Notes: generated by a model not told the origin, from the letters alone. Shown: positions 8,906 to 18,629, counted from the first letter of the stretch. The stretch: DNA of 64,000 nt from Saccharibacillus sacchari DSM 19268 (GCF_000585395.1 NZ_KK073875.1:124001-188000), one strand, 5' to 3'. Translations and numbers: made by a program.

Positions 8906-9526
8906 CTAATGATTGACGATATGCATTTCGCTGAACGGCCAGAAGACCAGGTCGGCCCGGCCGGTAATGTCGCTGTAAGGGACGTAACCGATCATTCGGC
9001 TGTCTTTGCTATTTGGACGATTGTCGCCCATCACGAATACGTGACCTTCAGGCACGGTGCCGTCAGGGAATGTCGCATTCGGGAAATTCGTATTGTTGTT
9101 ATACGTCTCGCCGTTGGCGTGCGCCTGATCAAGAACACCCTGGATGTACGGTTCTTCGATCACTTCACCGTTGACCGTAACCTCGTCGCCTTCGACCTTA
9201 ACGGTATCGCCCGGCAAAGCAATAACACGTTTGATAAACTCTTTGTTATCTTCGGAAGGAACTTTGAATACGATAACCTCGTCTTTTTTCGGAGCACGGA
9301 TGTCGTACAAAATCTTGTTGACGATGACGCGTTCGCCATCATGGAAATTCGGTTGCATCGAGGAACCATCAACCATATAAGGCGCGAACAGCAGCCAGCG
9401 GATGACAAACACCAACACTAATGCAATGGCGATGGCTTTTACCCATTCGAGCGTCTCGCTTTTCACTTTGTTTTTCGGATTGTTAGGCGCTTCTTCCGCT
9501 GCAGGGCGGTTTACGTTTTCTTCCAT
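8906..9526 (-). CDS. lepB: Type I signal peptidase
   Basis: 206 residues from ATG 9526, with GGAGAGG 7 bp upstream; the frame remains open further upstream but lacks a ribosome site. One N-terminal membrane anchor (TLEWVKAIAIALVLVFVIRW), then box B with the catalytic Ser (VDGSSMQPNF), box D with the Lys (IKRVIALPGDTV), and box E (VFVMGDNRPNSKDSR). Removes signal peptides from Sec substrates outside the membrane. Located between rplS and rbgA, the conserved order. Confidence 0.95.
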   Translation of the reverse strand: MEENVNRPAAEEAPNNPKNKVKSETLEWVKAIAIALVLVFVIRWLLFAPYMVDGSSMQPNFHDGERVIVNKILYDIRAPKKDEVIVFKVPSEDNKEFIKRVIALPGDTVKVEGDEVTVNGEVIEEPYIQGVLDQAHANGETYNNNTNFPNATFPDGTVPEGHVFVMGDNRPNSKDSRMIGYVPYSDITGRADLVFWPFSEMHIVNH

Positions 9527-9688
9527 GGATAGCCCTCTCCTTACGCTTGATATCCAAACATCAGCATTTTGCAAAACCGCACATCCGTGCCTTGAAAAGG
9601 TACTGGATCCAGCCGGTTTTGAGAAATGCTCATATTTTACGGGGCTAATACGTCCCTTTTTACCTATGAATCGCTTTTGAGAATAAAA

Positions 9689-9722
9689 CGAAAGGAGCTT
9701 GTTTCCAAGCTCCCCATTTTTC
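9689..9722 (-). terminator. Intrinsic terminator after rplS
   Basis: On the minus strand GGAGCTTG pairs with CAAGCTCC (9694-9701 with 9706-9713) around GAAA, followed by TTTCGTTTTATT. Confidence 0.82.
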
Positions 9723-9749
9723 GTTCGCTTAGACTTCCGCGAGGGAAGA

Positions 9750-10094
9750 TTAACGACGAATTTCTTTAATTCTTGCTGCTTTACCGCGCAGTTCGCGCAG
9801 GTAGTACAGTTTCGCACGACGCACTTTACCGTGGCGCACGACTTCGATTTTGTCGAGTTTTGGCGAGTTGATCGGGAACGTTCTTTCAACGCCTACGCCG
9901 TAAGAGATCTTACGAACGGTGAAAGTTTCAGCGATACCGCCGCCTTTACGTTTGATGACTACGCCTTCGAACAACTGGATACGCTCGCGAGTTCCCTCGA
10001 TAACCTTAACGTGCACTTTCAAAGTGTCGCCAGGACGGAAGCTCGGGATATCTTTGCGAAGTTGTTCTTGAGTCAGAGCTTGAATCAGATTCAT
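9750..10094 (-). CDS. rplS: 50S ribosomal protein L19
   Basis: 114 residues from ATG 10094 (AAGGAGG site 7 bp before). [19 protein letters not shown] and the [21 protein letters not shown]-terminus are characteristic. L19 sits at the subunit interface. It normally follows trmD, but here a 2.4 kb gene for a secreted coiled-coil protein is interposed, and rplS appears to have its own promoter and leader. Confidence 0.97.
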   Translation of the reverse strand: MNLIQALTQEQLRKDIPSFRPGDTLKVHVKVIEGTRERIQLFEGVVIKRKGGGIAETFTVRKISYGVGVERTFPINSPKLDKIEVVRHGKVRRAKLYYLRELRGKAARIKEIRR

Positions 10095-10187
10095 AATTTG
10101 TTTCCTCCTTCCACTCATGCGTTCGTACGTCTTCTTCGGAAAATAATTCCGCCTCATCATTCGCAGAGGACCGCAAGATTACACAAC
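10095..10187 (-). ncRNA. Candidate rplS mRNA leader (L19-leader-like)
   Basis: About 95 nt between a predicted promoter and the rplS start. On the minus strand it contains GCGGTCCTC...GATGAGGCGG, where CCTC can pair with GAGG, and a second possible stem TTCC...GGAA overlapping the ribosome site region. Bacillus rplS mRNAs carry a structured L19 leader (Rfam L19_leader). The assignment rests on position and pairing, not on a covariance match. Confidence 0.4.
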
Positions 10188-10193
10188 GGATTG

Positions 10194-10223
10194 ATTTTAT
10201 CATGAAGTCATGTAAAAAGGCAA
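10194..10223 (-). promoter_or_regulatory. Putative sigma-A promoter of rplS
   Basis: Minus strand: -35 TTGCCT (10223-10218), 18 bp spacer, -10 TAAAAT (10199-10194). It lies just after the stop of the upstream coiled-coil gene and about 100 bp before rplS. Confidence 0.5.
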
Positions 10224-10257
10224 TACGTTATCTAAAAATAAATCAAAAGAAAAAGTC

Positions 10258-12675
10258 TTACCATTTCGAAGAACCCGAAGAGCGGCCTCCGCCCCCTCCT
10301 TTGCCCCACGAAGAAGACCCGCCGGACCGTCCCCCGCCGCCCCAGCTGGAGCCGCCGGATGAACGTCCTCCTCCGGGACGGCTTCCGCCGCCAGGCCCGC
10401 CGAATCCGCCTCCGAAGCCTCCGCCTCCGCGGTTGTTATTGTTGGCCCGTTGAACGGCACGCCGATAATCGCGCTCCATCTCTTCAAGCACCTGACGCCC
10501 GAAAGCGGCTTGCGCCAGTGCATCTTCGAAGCGTCCTGCCGCAATCAGACGGCGTGCTTCGGTTTCGAACCCGCCGTAACGGCCTGCATAAGAATTCGTG
10601 CGCAGGTAACGTCGATACGTCTGCTCACGCCCCGTAAAGTCGCCGCTTAGCTGCTCCAACTGCCGCATTGCCTGATCGCGGCGTTCCTGCAAATCCCGTA
10701 TATGCTGCGCAAAATCGGAAGCATTCCGTTCGTACGCCGCCAGCAGCGGTTCTGCGCGAAGCAAATCGATCGGCTCGCTTTTCAACGCTCCGGCCACAGT
10801 CTCTCCTTCGCTTTCTGCCGCTTGAAGCGCCCGGTCGTACTCCGGCATATGCACGCCCATGGCCCGGTAAGTCGATCCGGCTTGACGGAAAATGCTGCGA
10901 GCCCCTTCGAAACGCTGCTGCGAAGCGCGCTGCTGCGCATCCAGCTCGTCCGCATATCCCAAAGCTTCGCGCATCCGTTCGCGCGACCGGGCTGCCAGCT
11001 CGTCCACGCGATCGCTTTTTTCCCGGGCGGCTTTGTAATACTGCACTTGCGGATTGAGAGCCGAACGAATCTCCGGCAGCAAACGGCGAATTTCCTCTTC
11101 CGCCCGATCGATTTCCTCGCGACGTCCCCGCTGGGTGCCTAAATGAGACTCGGCGTAACGACCTCTCAACTCATTTAACTCCTGCTCGTAACGAGGCGCA
11201 AACCCTTCGATTTCACGCAGCAGGCTTTGCGCGTCCTCGAGCGACTCGGCCGACGTGCTTCGACTCTCCAAACGACGTTTCACGATGTCCTTTGCCTCCG
11301 CAATATGGGAAGCGATTCGTTCGGCCGATTGCTTGGCTGCCGGAACATCTCCTGCCTGAATCAACTCGTTCAAGCGCTGCGTCTCCGCTCCCGCTTCGCT
11401 AAGAACGCGGAATGGATCTTCCTCGGTCAGCAGTAGCCCTTCACGCTCCGTGACGGGGCGCAGCTCCCGTTCCGTCTGAACGATCTTTCCGGGCCATTGC
11501 GCGGCCTCCGAAGCCAAACTGCTCAGCGATTCCACATAGCCCGAGATTTCATTGAGACGCGACAACGACTGTTCAGCCGGCGCAGATGCCTGCATCACAT
11601 CGAATTCATCCAAACTGTCTGCTTTCGCGAGCAGCGCCGCCGCCTCATCCAGTTCCCTTTGCAGAGTCGTCAAGGGATACCCGGTATCCGCCTTCAGTTT
11701 TTCCAGCGCTTCCCGCGTTTCCCGCTCCACTTCTTTGCCTTCCTTGACTCTGCGGCGAACTTCAGCGAAGCTGGCGGATACTTGCTCGAAGCGTTCGTTC
11801 AAAGCCGTCACCCGATTTTCCCAACCCTGAACCTCGCCGGTTAACGTATCCAGTTCTTTTCTTTGGGCGCGCGAGGCAAAGGTTCCCGGACGGAATGCGG
11901 CAAGGCGCGTAGACAGCGACTCCGCGCTCTGATGCAGCTCTACCGCTTCGCGGCTGATTCCCTCCGCTTCTTTTAACGTCTCTCCCTGAACAAAGCCCAT
12001 TTCTACTTCGCGGAAAAGTTCGGATACCATAATGCCGTCCACCACGGCAGATGTCGCCTTCTGCCGATCGCGAAGCTCTCCTGCACGCTTTTTCACCTTG
12101 GAGCCCGACTGGAACATGCTGAACAGCACGTAAGCACCGATGCCAAGCACGGCGAGCGCCAGAATCGCATACAGCCAAGTCCCTCCGGCCAACAGTCCCC
12201 CCGGACCGCCGGAGCCCGAGGAAGCGCCTCCCGCACCGTTGACGTACTCGCCGACGGCCAAAGCGCCCGCTGCCGGTCCGTCGTCTTGCGCCGCGGGAAC
12301 GAACGCACGGTCGATAATACGTTGAGCGTTGCCCAAAGCGGAATTTTTCAACTCTAAATAAACCAAGTTCGGGTCCGTCACGATCAAGAGCAGCAGCTCA
12401 TTCGACCCCAATCCCCAGGCATCGTAGGTCTGTGCGGACAAACGCGCTGCTTCACTCTCGCTCATCCCGCTCTCCGTCAGCACGTAGACCGTATATTTTC
12501 CGCCGGACAGCTCGTTTTCCAATTGCCTGATCTGACTGTCCGTAAACAACCCTGCTTCATCCGTGACGATGCCGCTTCGCTGCGGGCTTGAAGCGGATAC
12601 CGACAAGATCGGCGTCAACATCAACAATAAGACCGCCAATACGGGCAGTACCTTTCTCCAATCGATTCTGCGCAT
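10258..12675 (-). CDS. Secreted TPM-domain membrane protein with long coiled coil and Gly/Ser-rich tail
   Basis: 805 residues. Signal/anchor at 8-30 (KVLPVLAVLLLMLTPILSVSA), then a TPM (YgcG/Psb32-like) domain, about 35-145 (GIVTDEAGLFTDSQIRQLENEL; LLLIVTDPNLVYLEL). A Gly/Ser linker, a transmembrane helix near 167-187 (WLYAILALAVLGIGAYVLF), about 530 residues of Glu/Arg/Ala-rich coiled coil reminiscent of EzrA-type spectrin repeats, and a Gly/Ser/Trp-rich C-terminus (GGGGFGGGFGG; SSWGGGGRSGGSSS) as in many YgcG proteins. ATG follows AGGAGG by 8 bp. Function unknown; an envelope-associated role is inferred. It interrupts the usual trmD-rplS neighbourhood. Confidence 0.7.
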   Translation of the reverse strand: MRRIDWRKVLPVLAVLLLMLTPILSVSASSPQRSGIVTDEAGLFTDSQIRQLENELSGGKYTVYVLTESGMSESEAARLSAQTYDAWGLGSNELLLLIVTDPNLVYLELKNSALGNAQRIIDRAFVPAAQDDGPAAGALAVGEYVNGAGGASSGSGGPGGLLAGGTWLYAILALAVLGIGAYVLFSMFQSGSKVKKRAGELRDRQKATSAVVDGIMVSELFREVEMGFVQGETLKEAEGISREAVELHQSAESLSTRLAAFRPGTFASRAQRKELDTLTGEVQGWENRVTALNERFEQVSASFAEVRRRVKEGKEVERETREALEKLKADTGYPLTTLQRELDEAAALLAKADSLDEFDVMQASAPAEQSLSRLNEISGYVESLSSLASEAAQWPGKIVQTERELRPVTEREGLLLTEEDPFRVLSEAGAETQRLNELIQAGDVPAAKQSAERIASHIAEAKDIVKRRLESRSTSAESLEDAQSLLREIEGFAPRYEQELNELRGRYAESHLGTQRGRREEIDRAEEEIRRLLPEIRSALNPQVQYYKAAREKSDRVDELAARSRERMREALGYADELDAQQRASQQRFEGARSIFRQAGSTYRAMGVHMPEYDRALQAAESEGETVAGALKSEPIDLLRAEPLLAAYERNASDFAQHIRDLQERRDQAMRQLEQLSGDFTGREQTYRRYLRTNSYAGRYGGFETEARRLIAAGRFEDALAQAAFGRQVLEEMERDYRRAVQRANNNNRGGGGFGGGFGGPGGGSRPGGGRSSGGSSWGGGGRSGGSSSWGKGGGGGRSSGSSKW

Positions 12676-12922
12676 CCTTTAATCCTCCTGTTTCCTTAAC
12701 CTAATGTCATTTAATCATCCAGCTCCATCTACTTTCCAGTTTACCATCTTCGGCCAAAAAACGATAAGAACATCTGCAATCTCTATCTTCTTGCACGATT
12801 CGATGCTTGGTGAAGCGATGATTCCAAAGCAAATACCCCTACGATGATCCGTCTTTTTGGACGATTCCGTAGGGGGTATATTCATTTATCTTCATCTAGA
12901 ACTTTTAAAAGTAGGCGATCTG

Positions 12923-13732
12923 CTACTCGTGCAGAGCTGACTCTTCCCGCTTCAATTCTTCGAGCCACTTCAACTCTTGTTTGGTCAGCGTTATTCGCTC
13001 CAGAAGCTCCGGACGGCGCTGAAGCGTACGGCGAAGCGACTCCCTTCTACGCCAAGCTTCGATGTTCGCATGATGGCCCGACAACAGAATATCCGGCACT
13101 TTCATCCCCCGAAACTCCGTTGGACGGGTATAGTGAGGATACTCCAGCAGTCCTGTACTGAACGAATCCGTCACGGCGCTATTTTCATTGCCCAACACGC
13201 CCGGAAGCAAACGAACGGTACTGTCGATCATCACCATGGCAGGCAGCTCGCCGCCGGTCAATACATAATCGCCGATCGAGATCTCGTCGGTTACCAGACC
13301 GTCGCGAATCCGTTCATCATAACCTTCATAATGTCCGCAGATGAAGATCAGATGGTCCTCTTTGGCAAACTCCTCCGCTTTTTTCTGCGTGAACGTCTCG
13401 CCTTGCGGACACAGCAAAACGATGCGCGGACGCGAAAGTGATTCGTTTGCAGGAAGTTCGGCCGCGACAATCCCGCCTTCGATCTCGCGTTTGCGCAGCA
13501 GGTCCTCTACAGCGGCAAAAATCGGTTCCGGCTTGAGCACCATGCCTCCCCCTCCGCCGTACGGCGTATCGTCAACCTGCCCGTGTTTGCTGGTCGAGTA
13601 CTGACGAAAGTTTACGGCAGACAACTCCACGATGCCTTTATCCCTTGCTTTTCCCAAAATACTCGTACCGAATACGCCATCGAACATTTCCGGAAATAAA
13701 GTGAGCACATCAATCCGCATCCGTGCACTCAT
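12923..13732 (-). CDS. trmD: tRNA (guanine-N1)-methyltransferase
   Basis: 269 residues. SAM-dependent enzyme that makes m1G37 in tRNAs, preventing frameshifts. [21 protein letters not shown] at the N-terminus, the trefoil-knot SAM site ([37 protein letters not shown]) and the flexible-linker [16 protein letters not shown] are all present. Start codon overlaps the rimM stop (TAATG), so the two are translationally coupled. An internal ATG four codons in is an alternative start. Confidence 0.96.
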   Translation of the reverse strand: MSARMRIDVLTLFPEMFDGVFGTSILGKARDKGIVELSAVNFRQYSTSKHGQVDDTPYGGGGGMVLKPEPIFAAVEDLLRKREIEGGIVAAELPANESLSRPRIVLLCPQGETFTQKKAEEFAKEDHLIFICGHYEGYDERIRDGLVTDEISIGDYVLTGGELPAMVMIDSTVRLLPGVLGNENSAVTDSFSTGLLEYPHYTRPTEFRGMKVPDILLSGHHANIEAWRRRESLRRTLQRRPELLERITLTKQELKWLEELKREESALHE

Positions 13733-14268
13733 TAGTCCAGCAGTCCTTCCATAACCTCGATACGTACTTTTTTCTCTGCAACATTTACTTCTTTCACAAC
13801 CGATTCGATAAACGGAATCAGCAGCTCCTTGCCGCCTTTACGCTTCACGACCCAGACATCGTTGGCACCCGGCGTCAGGATATCGGTAATGATTCCTAGT
13901 TCTTCGCCTTCTTCGCTTAGTACGGTGCAACCGATGATTTCGTGGAAGTAGTAAGCGTTATCCTCTGCTGCTACGGCTTCTTCTTTCGGCACCTTAATTT
14001 CCCAGCCTTTATACTTCTCGACCTGATTGATGTTGTCGTAGCCTTCCAGCTTCACGATATAAACGGTCTTTTGCTCGCGCGCGGAAACGACTTTGACTTT
14101 CAAAGCTTTGCCGTCCTCCGGCGAGATCAGCAGCAATTCTTTCCCTTGCGCAAAACGAAGCTCGGGAAAATCGGTAAACGGAAAAACTTTCAGCTCGCCG
14201 CGTACTCCATGGGTGTTTGCTACTTTACCTACACTTAGGAAATCCTGTTGAGTATTTGAATTTGTCAT
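13732..14268 (-). CDS. rimM: Ribosome maturation factor RimM
   Basis: 178 residues. Two domains: N-terminal RimM barrel ([24 protein letters not shown]) and C-terminal PRC barrel ([43 protein letters not shown]). Assists maturation of the 30S head. Overlaps trmD by one base. A family-1-like sequence fragment (14291-14311) lies immediately before its ribosome site. Confidence 0.95.
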   Translation of the reverse strand: MTNSNTQQDFLSVGKVANTHGVRGELKVFPFTDFPELRFAQGKELLLISPEDGKALKVKVVSAREQKTVYIVKLEGYDNINQVEKYKGWEIKVPKEEAVAAEDNAYYFHEIIGCTVLSEEGEELGIITDILTPGANDVWVVKRKGGKELLIPFIESVVKEVNVAEKKVRIEVMEGLLD

Positions 14269-14290
14269 TTGTATTCGATCCTTTCGATTC

Positions 14291-14311
14291 TAGTAACTTG
14301 TCAGCGCTAAA
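14291..14311 (-). repeat. Family-1 repeat remnant upstream of rimM
   Basis: The plus-strand text TAGTAACTTGTCAGCGCTAA matches the sucD-upstream fragment TAGTAGCTTGTCAGCGTTAA with two changes. No matching opposite arm is seen, so this is probably a remnant or half element. Confidence 0.4.
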
Positions 14312-14358
14312 GGTGCTATTTCTTCATCTATAGATATACGATAACAGTCTTGATAATG

Positions 14359-14402
14359 TACGAAAAGGGGCTAGGAAGATAACCTCCTAACCCCTTTTCG
14401 TA
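14359..14402. terminator. Hairpin/terminator after khpA
   Basis: TACGAAAAGGGG (14359-14370) pairs with CCCCTTTTCGTA (14391-14402), with TAGGA/TCCTA continuing the stem. It separates rpsP-khpA from rimM-trmD on the minus strand. There is no long T run outside the stem, so it may be partial. Confidence 0.65.
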
Positions 14403-14435
14403 TATCTTTAAGACCGGAAAGCCAAGCTTTCCCTT

Positions 14436-14666
14436 TTAAGACTGGATATCCACGGTAACCCGCTTGTCCAGTTTGACTGCTGCCGACGTTACGACCGTAC
14501 GCAGCGCCTTGGCGATACGTCCCTGCTTTCCGATGATCTTACCGATATCATCCGGATGCACAGAGAGCTCGTAAACTACCAAGGACTCTTTCTCTATCGT
14601 ACGGACCTTAACGTCTTCCGGGTGATCGACCAGAGCTTTTGCGATAACCGCTACTAACTGTTCCAT
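14436..14666 (-). CDS. khpA: KH-domain RNA-binding protein KhpA
   Basis: 76 residues, a single KH domain with the signature IGKQGRIAKALRTVV (GxxG = GKQG). Partner of KhpB/Jag in binding small RNAs and coordinating cell elongation in Firmicutes. Corresponds to ylqC, directly after rpsP. Confidence 0.93.
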   Translation of the reverse strand: MEQLVAVIAKALVDHPEDVKVRTIEKESLVVYELSVHPDDIGKIIGKQGRIAKALRTVVTSAAVKLDKRVTVDIQS

Positions 14667-14689
14667 GTCAACCCCTCCGAGTCACTGTC

Positions 14690-14962
14690 TTATTTTTGCA
14701 GTTTGGATTCATGGAATTTCTTCATGATTCCGGCTTTGCTCAGCAGGTTGCGAACAGTATCGGACGCTTGCGCGCCTGTTTGCAGCCAAGCCAAAGCTTT
14801 TTCTTCGTTAATGCTCACTACTTGCGGTTCAGCGACCGGATTGTAGTAACCAATTTCTTCGATGAAGCGTCCATCACGCGGGGAACGGGAGTCCGATACC
14901 ACGATACGATAGAAAGGTGCTTTATGCGCACCCATGCGCTTAAGACGAATACGAGTTGCCAA
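14690..14962 (-). CDS. rpsP: 30S ribosomal protein S16
   Basis: 90 residues from a TTG at 14962, giving (M)[20 protein letters not shown], the family N-terminus. The TTG is preceded by AAGGAGGTGATTTTC; the upstream in-frame ATG precedes this ribosome site and is unlikely to be used. Short C-terminus typical of Firmicutes. First gene of the rpsP-khpA pair. Confidence 0.95.
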   Translation of the reverse strand: MATRIRLKRMGAHKAPFYRIVVSDSRSPRDGRFIEEIGYYNPVAEPQVVSINEEKALAWLQTGAQASDTVRNLLSKAGIMKKFHESKLQK

Positions 14963-15041
14963 GAAAATCACCTCCTTCAAGAAATAAACGGCTTCGAAAA
15001 ACCGCGGCGGCTGTTCAGCCTATATAATGCTCCTTTTCCGT

Positions 15042-16418
15042 TTAACGGAACGGGAACCTCATGCCTTTGCTCATTTTTTGCATTTGCTTCATCGCTTTGT
15101 TTTTGCCGCCCTTCGGATCCATCATGCCCGAAAGCTGCTTCATCATCTTTTTCATCTCGTCGAACTGCTTGATCAAACGGTTGACTTCGGCCAGCGACGT
15201 ACCGCTGCCTGTCGCGATCCGCTTGCGACGACTGTAATTGATGATGTCCGGCGACTGCTTCTCCGCACTCGTCATGGAATGCACGATTGCTTCGATTCGA
15301 CCGACCTGTTTGTCATCGACCTTCAGGTCACTCTTTTGCTTCATTTTGTTCATGCCCGGGATCATATCCATGATCTGATCAAGCGGTCCAAGTTGCTTGA
15401 CCTGCTCCATCTGCTCCAGAAAATCGTCGAAAGTGAATTCCGCGTTGCGCATTTTGCGCTCCATTTCCTTCGCCTTCTTCTCGTCGATGCCGGACTGCGC
15501 TTTCTCGATCAGCGACAGCATGTCACCCATGCCGAGAATCCGCGAAGCCATGCGTTCCGGGTGGAACGGCTCCAGCGCGTCCAATTTCTCGCCAAGTGAG
15601 ATAAACTTGATCGGACAGCCTGTTACCGCCTTGACGGATAACGCAGCACCGCCGCGAGTATCGCCGTCAAGCTTGGTCAGCACCACGCCGGTCAACGACA
15701 ACTGCTCGTTGAAGCTCGCCGCAACGTTTACCGCGTCCTGACCTGTCATCGCATCGACGACCAGCAGCACTTCATCCGGCTTGGTTTCCGTATGAATCTG
15801 CTTCAATTCTTCCATCAACTGTTCGTCGATGTGCAGTCGGCCGGCGGTGTCGATGATCACGTAATCGTGACCCTTATCCTTGGCTTCTTGCAAGCCTTGG
15901 CGGGCAATCTCTACCGGACTCACTTGATCGCCAAGCGAGAAGACCGGCACGCTCAGTTGCTCGCCAAGCACTTGAAGCTGCTTGATCGCCGCCGGACGAT
16001 AAATATCGCCTGCGACGAGCAACGGACGGCTTCCTTGCTTTTGAAGCATTTTCGCCAACTTGCCGGTTGTAGTTGTTTTACCCGCACCTTGCAAGCCCGC
16101 CATCATAATCACGGTCGGCGGCCGATTGTTTTTATTGAGCTTCGACTGCGTACCGCCCATCAGCTCCGTTAATTCTTTATTTACGATGTCGATGATCACC
16201 ATGCCCGGCGTGAAGCTCTCCGTCACTTCTTTTCCAAGTGCCTTTTCCTTCACCTTAGCGATGAAGTCTTTGACAACTTTAAAGTTGACGTCGGCTTCCA
16301 ACAGGGCCAGTCGCACTTCGCGCATCGCGTCGTTAACGTCGTCCTCGGAAATCTTTCCTTTACCGCGAAGCTTGCCGAAGACGTTCTGCAATCTCGTTGT
16401 TAATCCTTCGAATGCCAT
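15042..16418 (-). CDS. ffh: Signal recognition particle protein Ffh
   Basis: 458 residues. NG domain: helical N, then G1 AGLQGAGKTTTTGKLA, DTAGRLHIDE (G3), TKLDGDTRGGAAL (G4), and SLGEKLDALEPF. The C-terminal M domain is Met-rich (MMKQLSGMMDPKGGKNKAM; MQKMSKGMRFPFR) and binds signal peptides and the SRP RNA. Delivers nascent membrane and secreted proteins to FtsY. Follows ylxM as in Bacillus. Confidence 0.97.
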   Translation of the reverse strand: MAFEGLTTRLQNVFGKLRGKGKISEDDVNDAMREVRLALLEADVNFKVVKDFIAKVKEKALGKEVTESFTPGMVIIDIVNKELTELMGGTQSKLNKNNRPPTVIMMAGLQGAGKTTTTGKLAKMLQKQGSRPLLVAGDIYRPAAIKQLQVLGEQLSVPVFSLGDQVSPVEIARQGLQEAKDKGHDYVIIDTAGRLHIDEQLMEELKQIHTETKPDEVLLVVDAMTGQDAVNVAASFNEQLSLTGVVLTKLDGDTRGGAALSVKAVTGCPIKFISLGEKLDALEPFHPERMASRILGMGDMLSLIEKAQSGIDEKKAKEMERKMRNAEFTFDDFLEQMEQVKQLGPLDQIMDMIPGMNKMKQKSDLKVDDKQVGRIEAIVHSMTSAEKQSPDIINYSRRKRIATGSGTSLAEVNRLIKQFDEMKKMMKQLSGMMDPKGGKNKAMKQMQKMSKGMRFPFR

Positions 16419-16501
16419 ATGTTCACCCCGCTTCCGTATCTATTCTCTCTATTATATACCGAAAGCCGATCCATTATCGAATTCGTAAAACGGCGTAACC
16501 G

Positions 16502-16858
16502 CTACTCCAGAGCCTGAAGCTTTTGCGCAATAATTTCGAGTTGGCTTCGCACTTGCTCCGGCAACTTTTCGTCATTAGCCAAGGTCCCCAGTTCGCGAAT
16601 CTCCTGCATGCGACGATCATGTCGCTGCAACAGTTCGAGCTTCGCTTCATAATTCTCCAGCGTCTGCTCGGCACGCTTGATATGTTCATACACCGCCTGG
16701 CGGCTGATTTCGAATTCCGCGGCAATCTCGCCCAGCGAGAAATCATCGTGGAAGTAATACTTGAGGAAAGTTTGCTGTTTCTCTGTCAGCAACTGCTCGT
16801 AAAAAGCGAACAGCAGGTTGATTCGATTCGTCTTCTCCAGACGATTTTCTTGACTCAT
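16502..16858 (-). CDS. ylxM: YlxM-family helix-turn-helix SRP-associated protein
   Basis: 118 residues from ATG 16858 (GAGGAG site upstream); a longer open frame upstream lacks support. Sigma-70 region-4-like helix-turn-helix: [43 protein letters not shown], split across two helices. YlxM proteins are encoded with ffh and associate with SRP components; the DNA-binding role is unproven. Confidence 0.9.
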   Translation of the reverse strand: MSQENRLEKTNRINLLFAFYEQLLTEKQQTFLKYYFHDDFSLGEIAAEFEISRQAVYEHIKRAEQTLENYEAKLELLQRHDRRMQEIRELGTLANDEKLPEQVRSQLEIIAQKLQALE

Positions 16859-16922
16859 CCGGAACACTCCTCTCGTCAAGGGAAAACACTTTACACACCA
16901 ATCAACGTTCCCTATCATACCG

Positions 16923-16966
16923 AAAAGAAAAGAAGATGTCAAGCGCTTTTGCTTAACATCTTCTTT
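16923..16966 (-). terminator. Intrinsic terminator after the DUF1593 gene
   Basis: On the minus strand AAAGAAGATGT pairs with ACATCTTCTTT (16956-16966 with 16929-16939), an AGC/GCT extension lies inside, and TTTTCTTTTCGG follows. Confidence 0.82.
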
Positions 16967-17003
16967 CATGAATCAAAATTTGTTTTCCTCCTGATCCAGC
17001 CTG

Positions 17004-18629
17004 TTATTTCACGGTAATAATGACTCGTTGGTAGTGCTTCAGATTATGCGTTCCATCGTCCGTGACCTCTGCAATTATGTGAATAGTATCCCCGGATTTA
17101 GCATCGGTCGGAACACGGAACTTAACCGTATCGGTATCCGCGCCGCGCATCCCGATCGTATTGCGATGTTCACCCTCCGCTTTCTCGCGATGCAAGCCAA
17201 GCTGCAAGTCGCCGGCCATCTCTTTGACCGCTTCTAACGGCTCGACCGGAGAATCGTTGTACGTATCGGCTTCATGGTAACGCCACCACCGATAAGTCAA
17301 TTTGTCGCCATCCGGATCGCTGCCGACGGCATGCAGAATCAGGTATTGGCCCGGAGAAGCACTAATATCCAGTCCTTCTTTGACGCTCAGTACGGGATTA
17401 TGGTTCGCCTGCGAATAATCCGTTGCGACCGCCCAATCCGCTCTTGCCGCAAAATCGCTCTGAATATCGTCAAACCAGCGCATCAACGTAAACTCGGCTT
17501 CATAACGTTGCGTGTATACATCATAGTCAAGCACATTGTTGCGATACAGCTGGTCGCCCGCTTTACCGAAACGCCCTCCCCAACCTCCGTAGCTCGGATC
17601 TTCCATGCTGCGCAGTCCGTTATCGATCAGATAGAAGAAAGATGGCGAATCGCCTTCGGAAATGAAATCATATCGATCGTACTGAGGGTTTGCAGCCAGA
17701 TATTCCTCGCTCCCGCGCTGTTCTTCCGCCAACTCGCCGTCGATCATTTTCCCATCGCCCATCAGCGCGTACAGCTCAAGCAGCGGGCCGTGGTCTTTTT
17801 GGATATTTTCGAGATTCCACATGCCGTGAAGTTTGTCGTTCACCGCTTCAGTATGATACTTCCAAGCGTAAGCGAAGTGCCAGAAGTTAAATTGATCGTT
17901 GACGATGCGAATATTCGGCCAACTCTTGGCAATATAGTCGTTATAACTGTCATCCTGATCCAAAATGATGTAGAGGACGAGTTTGTCGTTGATTTTCTTT
18001 TGGATGTCTGCCCATTCCGCCGTGCCTTTGTATTGTTCTTCAATAGACTTCAGTGCACGTGCCGTAGTATTCGTACCGCCCCATGTCTGTACATACAGGT
18101 CGCGCGAATCATTGTCCAGGAAAAGTTCTTTCAGGAATTCGGAACCTTCCGTAACCTGTTCCATCTCGCCTTTGTCCGTGATATTGCCGATTTTGGTTAC
18201 GCTGCGCACATACTCCGGCGTCGGATATCCGTTCGCCTGCTTGATCAGATTCGGATACGCCTGCTCGTAAGCATTGATCATATCCGTCAGCCATTTTGTT
18301 CCCGTCCAGCGGTAAGGCTCAATGTTTTTGGCCGGATCGCCTGAATAATGATAGACCGAGCTGGTTAGTACAATCCCCGCCAAGTCCATCTCGTTCGAAT
18401 ATAAAAGAAAACGCAGCATGGAGTTCATATCATCCACTTCGCCGTCGTTTGTGATGACCGTTCTGGCTTGACTTTGTTTCAATTGAGTTTGCTGCTGCGG
18501 CGTGAGCGTCTTTAGCCCCGCCGAAGTTACTCCTGCATCTGCCGCAAATGCTTGCACGCAGCCACCGGCTACCAGCATTGCACTCAGATTCAACGCTAAC
18601 AATGTTTTTACCCATTTCCCTCTGTTCAT
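17004..18629 (-). CDS. Secreted DUF1593 protein (nucleoside-hydrolase-like)
   Basis: 541 residues from ATG 18629 (GAGGGTG site). Sec signal peptide (VKTLLALNLSAMLVAGGCVQAFA, cleavage near AFA/AD). The N-terminal half has the nucleoside-hydrolase-like metal site ARTVITNDGEVDDMNSMLR and GIVLTSSVYH; later segments include YVQTWGGTNTTARAL and LYALMGDG. The C-terminal ~110 residues are a beta-rich domain (GSDPDGDKLTYRWWRYHEAD; IHIIAEVTDDGTHNLKHYQRV). Family DUF1593 proteins are secreted and often sit in plant-polysaccharide loci; the substrate is unknown. Not part of the ffh operon; it has its own terminator. Confidence 0.82.
   Translation of the reverse strand: MNRGKWVKTLLALNLSAMLVAGGCVQAFAADAGVTSAGLKTLTPQQQTQLKQSQARTVITNDGEVDDMNSMLRFLLYSNEMDLAGIVLTSSVYHYSGDPAKNIEPYRWTGTKWLTDMINAYEQAYPNLIKQANGYPTPEYVRSVTKIGNITDKGEMEQVTEGSEFLKELFLDNDSRDLYVQTWGGTNTTARALKSIEEQYKGTAEWADIQKKINDKLVLYIILDQDDSYNDYIAKSWPNIRIVNDQFNFWHFAYAWKYHTEAVNDKLHGMWNLENIQKDHGPLLELYALMGDGKMIDGELAEEQRGSEEYLAANPQYDRYDFISEGDSPSFFYLIDNGLRSMEDPSYGGWGGRFGKAGDQLYRNNVLDYDVYTQRYEAEFTLMRWFDDIQSDFAARADWAVATDYSQANHNPVLSVKEGLDISASPGQYLILHAVGSDPDGDKLTYRWWRYHEADTYNDSPVEPLEAVKEMAGDLQLGLHREKAEGEHRNTIGMRGADTDTVKFRVPTDAKSGDTIHIIAEVTDDGTHNLKHYQRVIITVK

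Noticed and set aside
12839-12878. Imperfect inverted repeat CCCCTACG / CGTAGGGG downstream of trmD
   Set aside because: Only the outer 8 bp pair well and no T run follows on the minus strand; not listed as a terminator.
17274-18344. Plus-strand 356-codon frame inside the DUF1593 gene
   Set aside because: Antisense shadow; no domain, no start signal.
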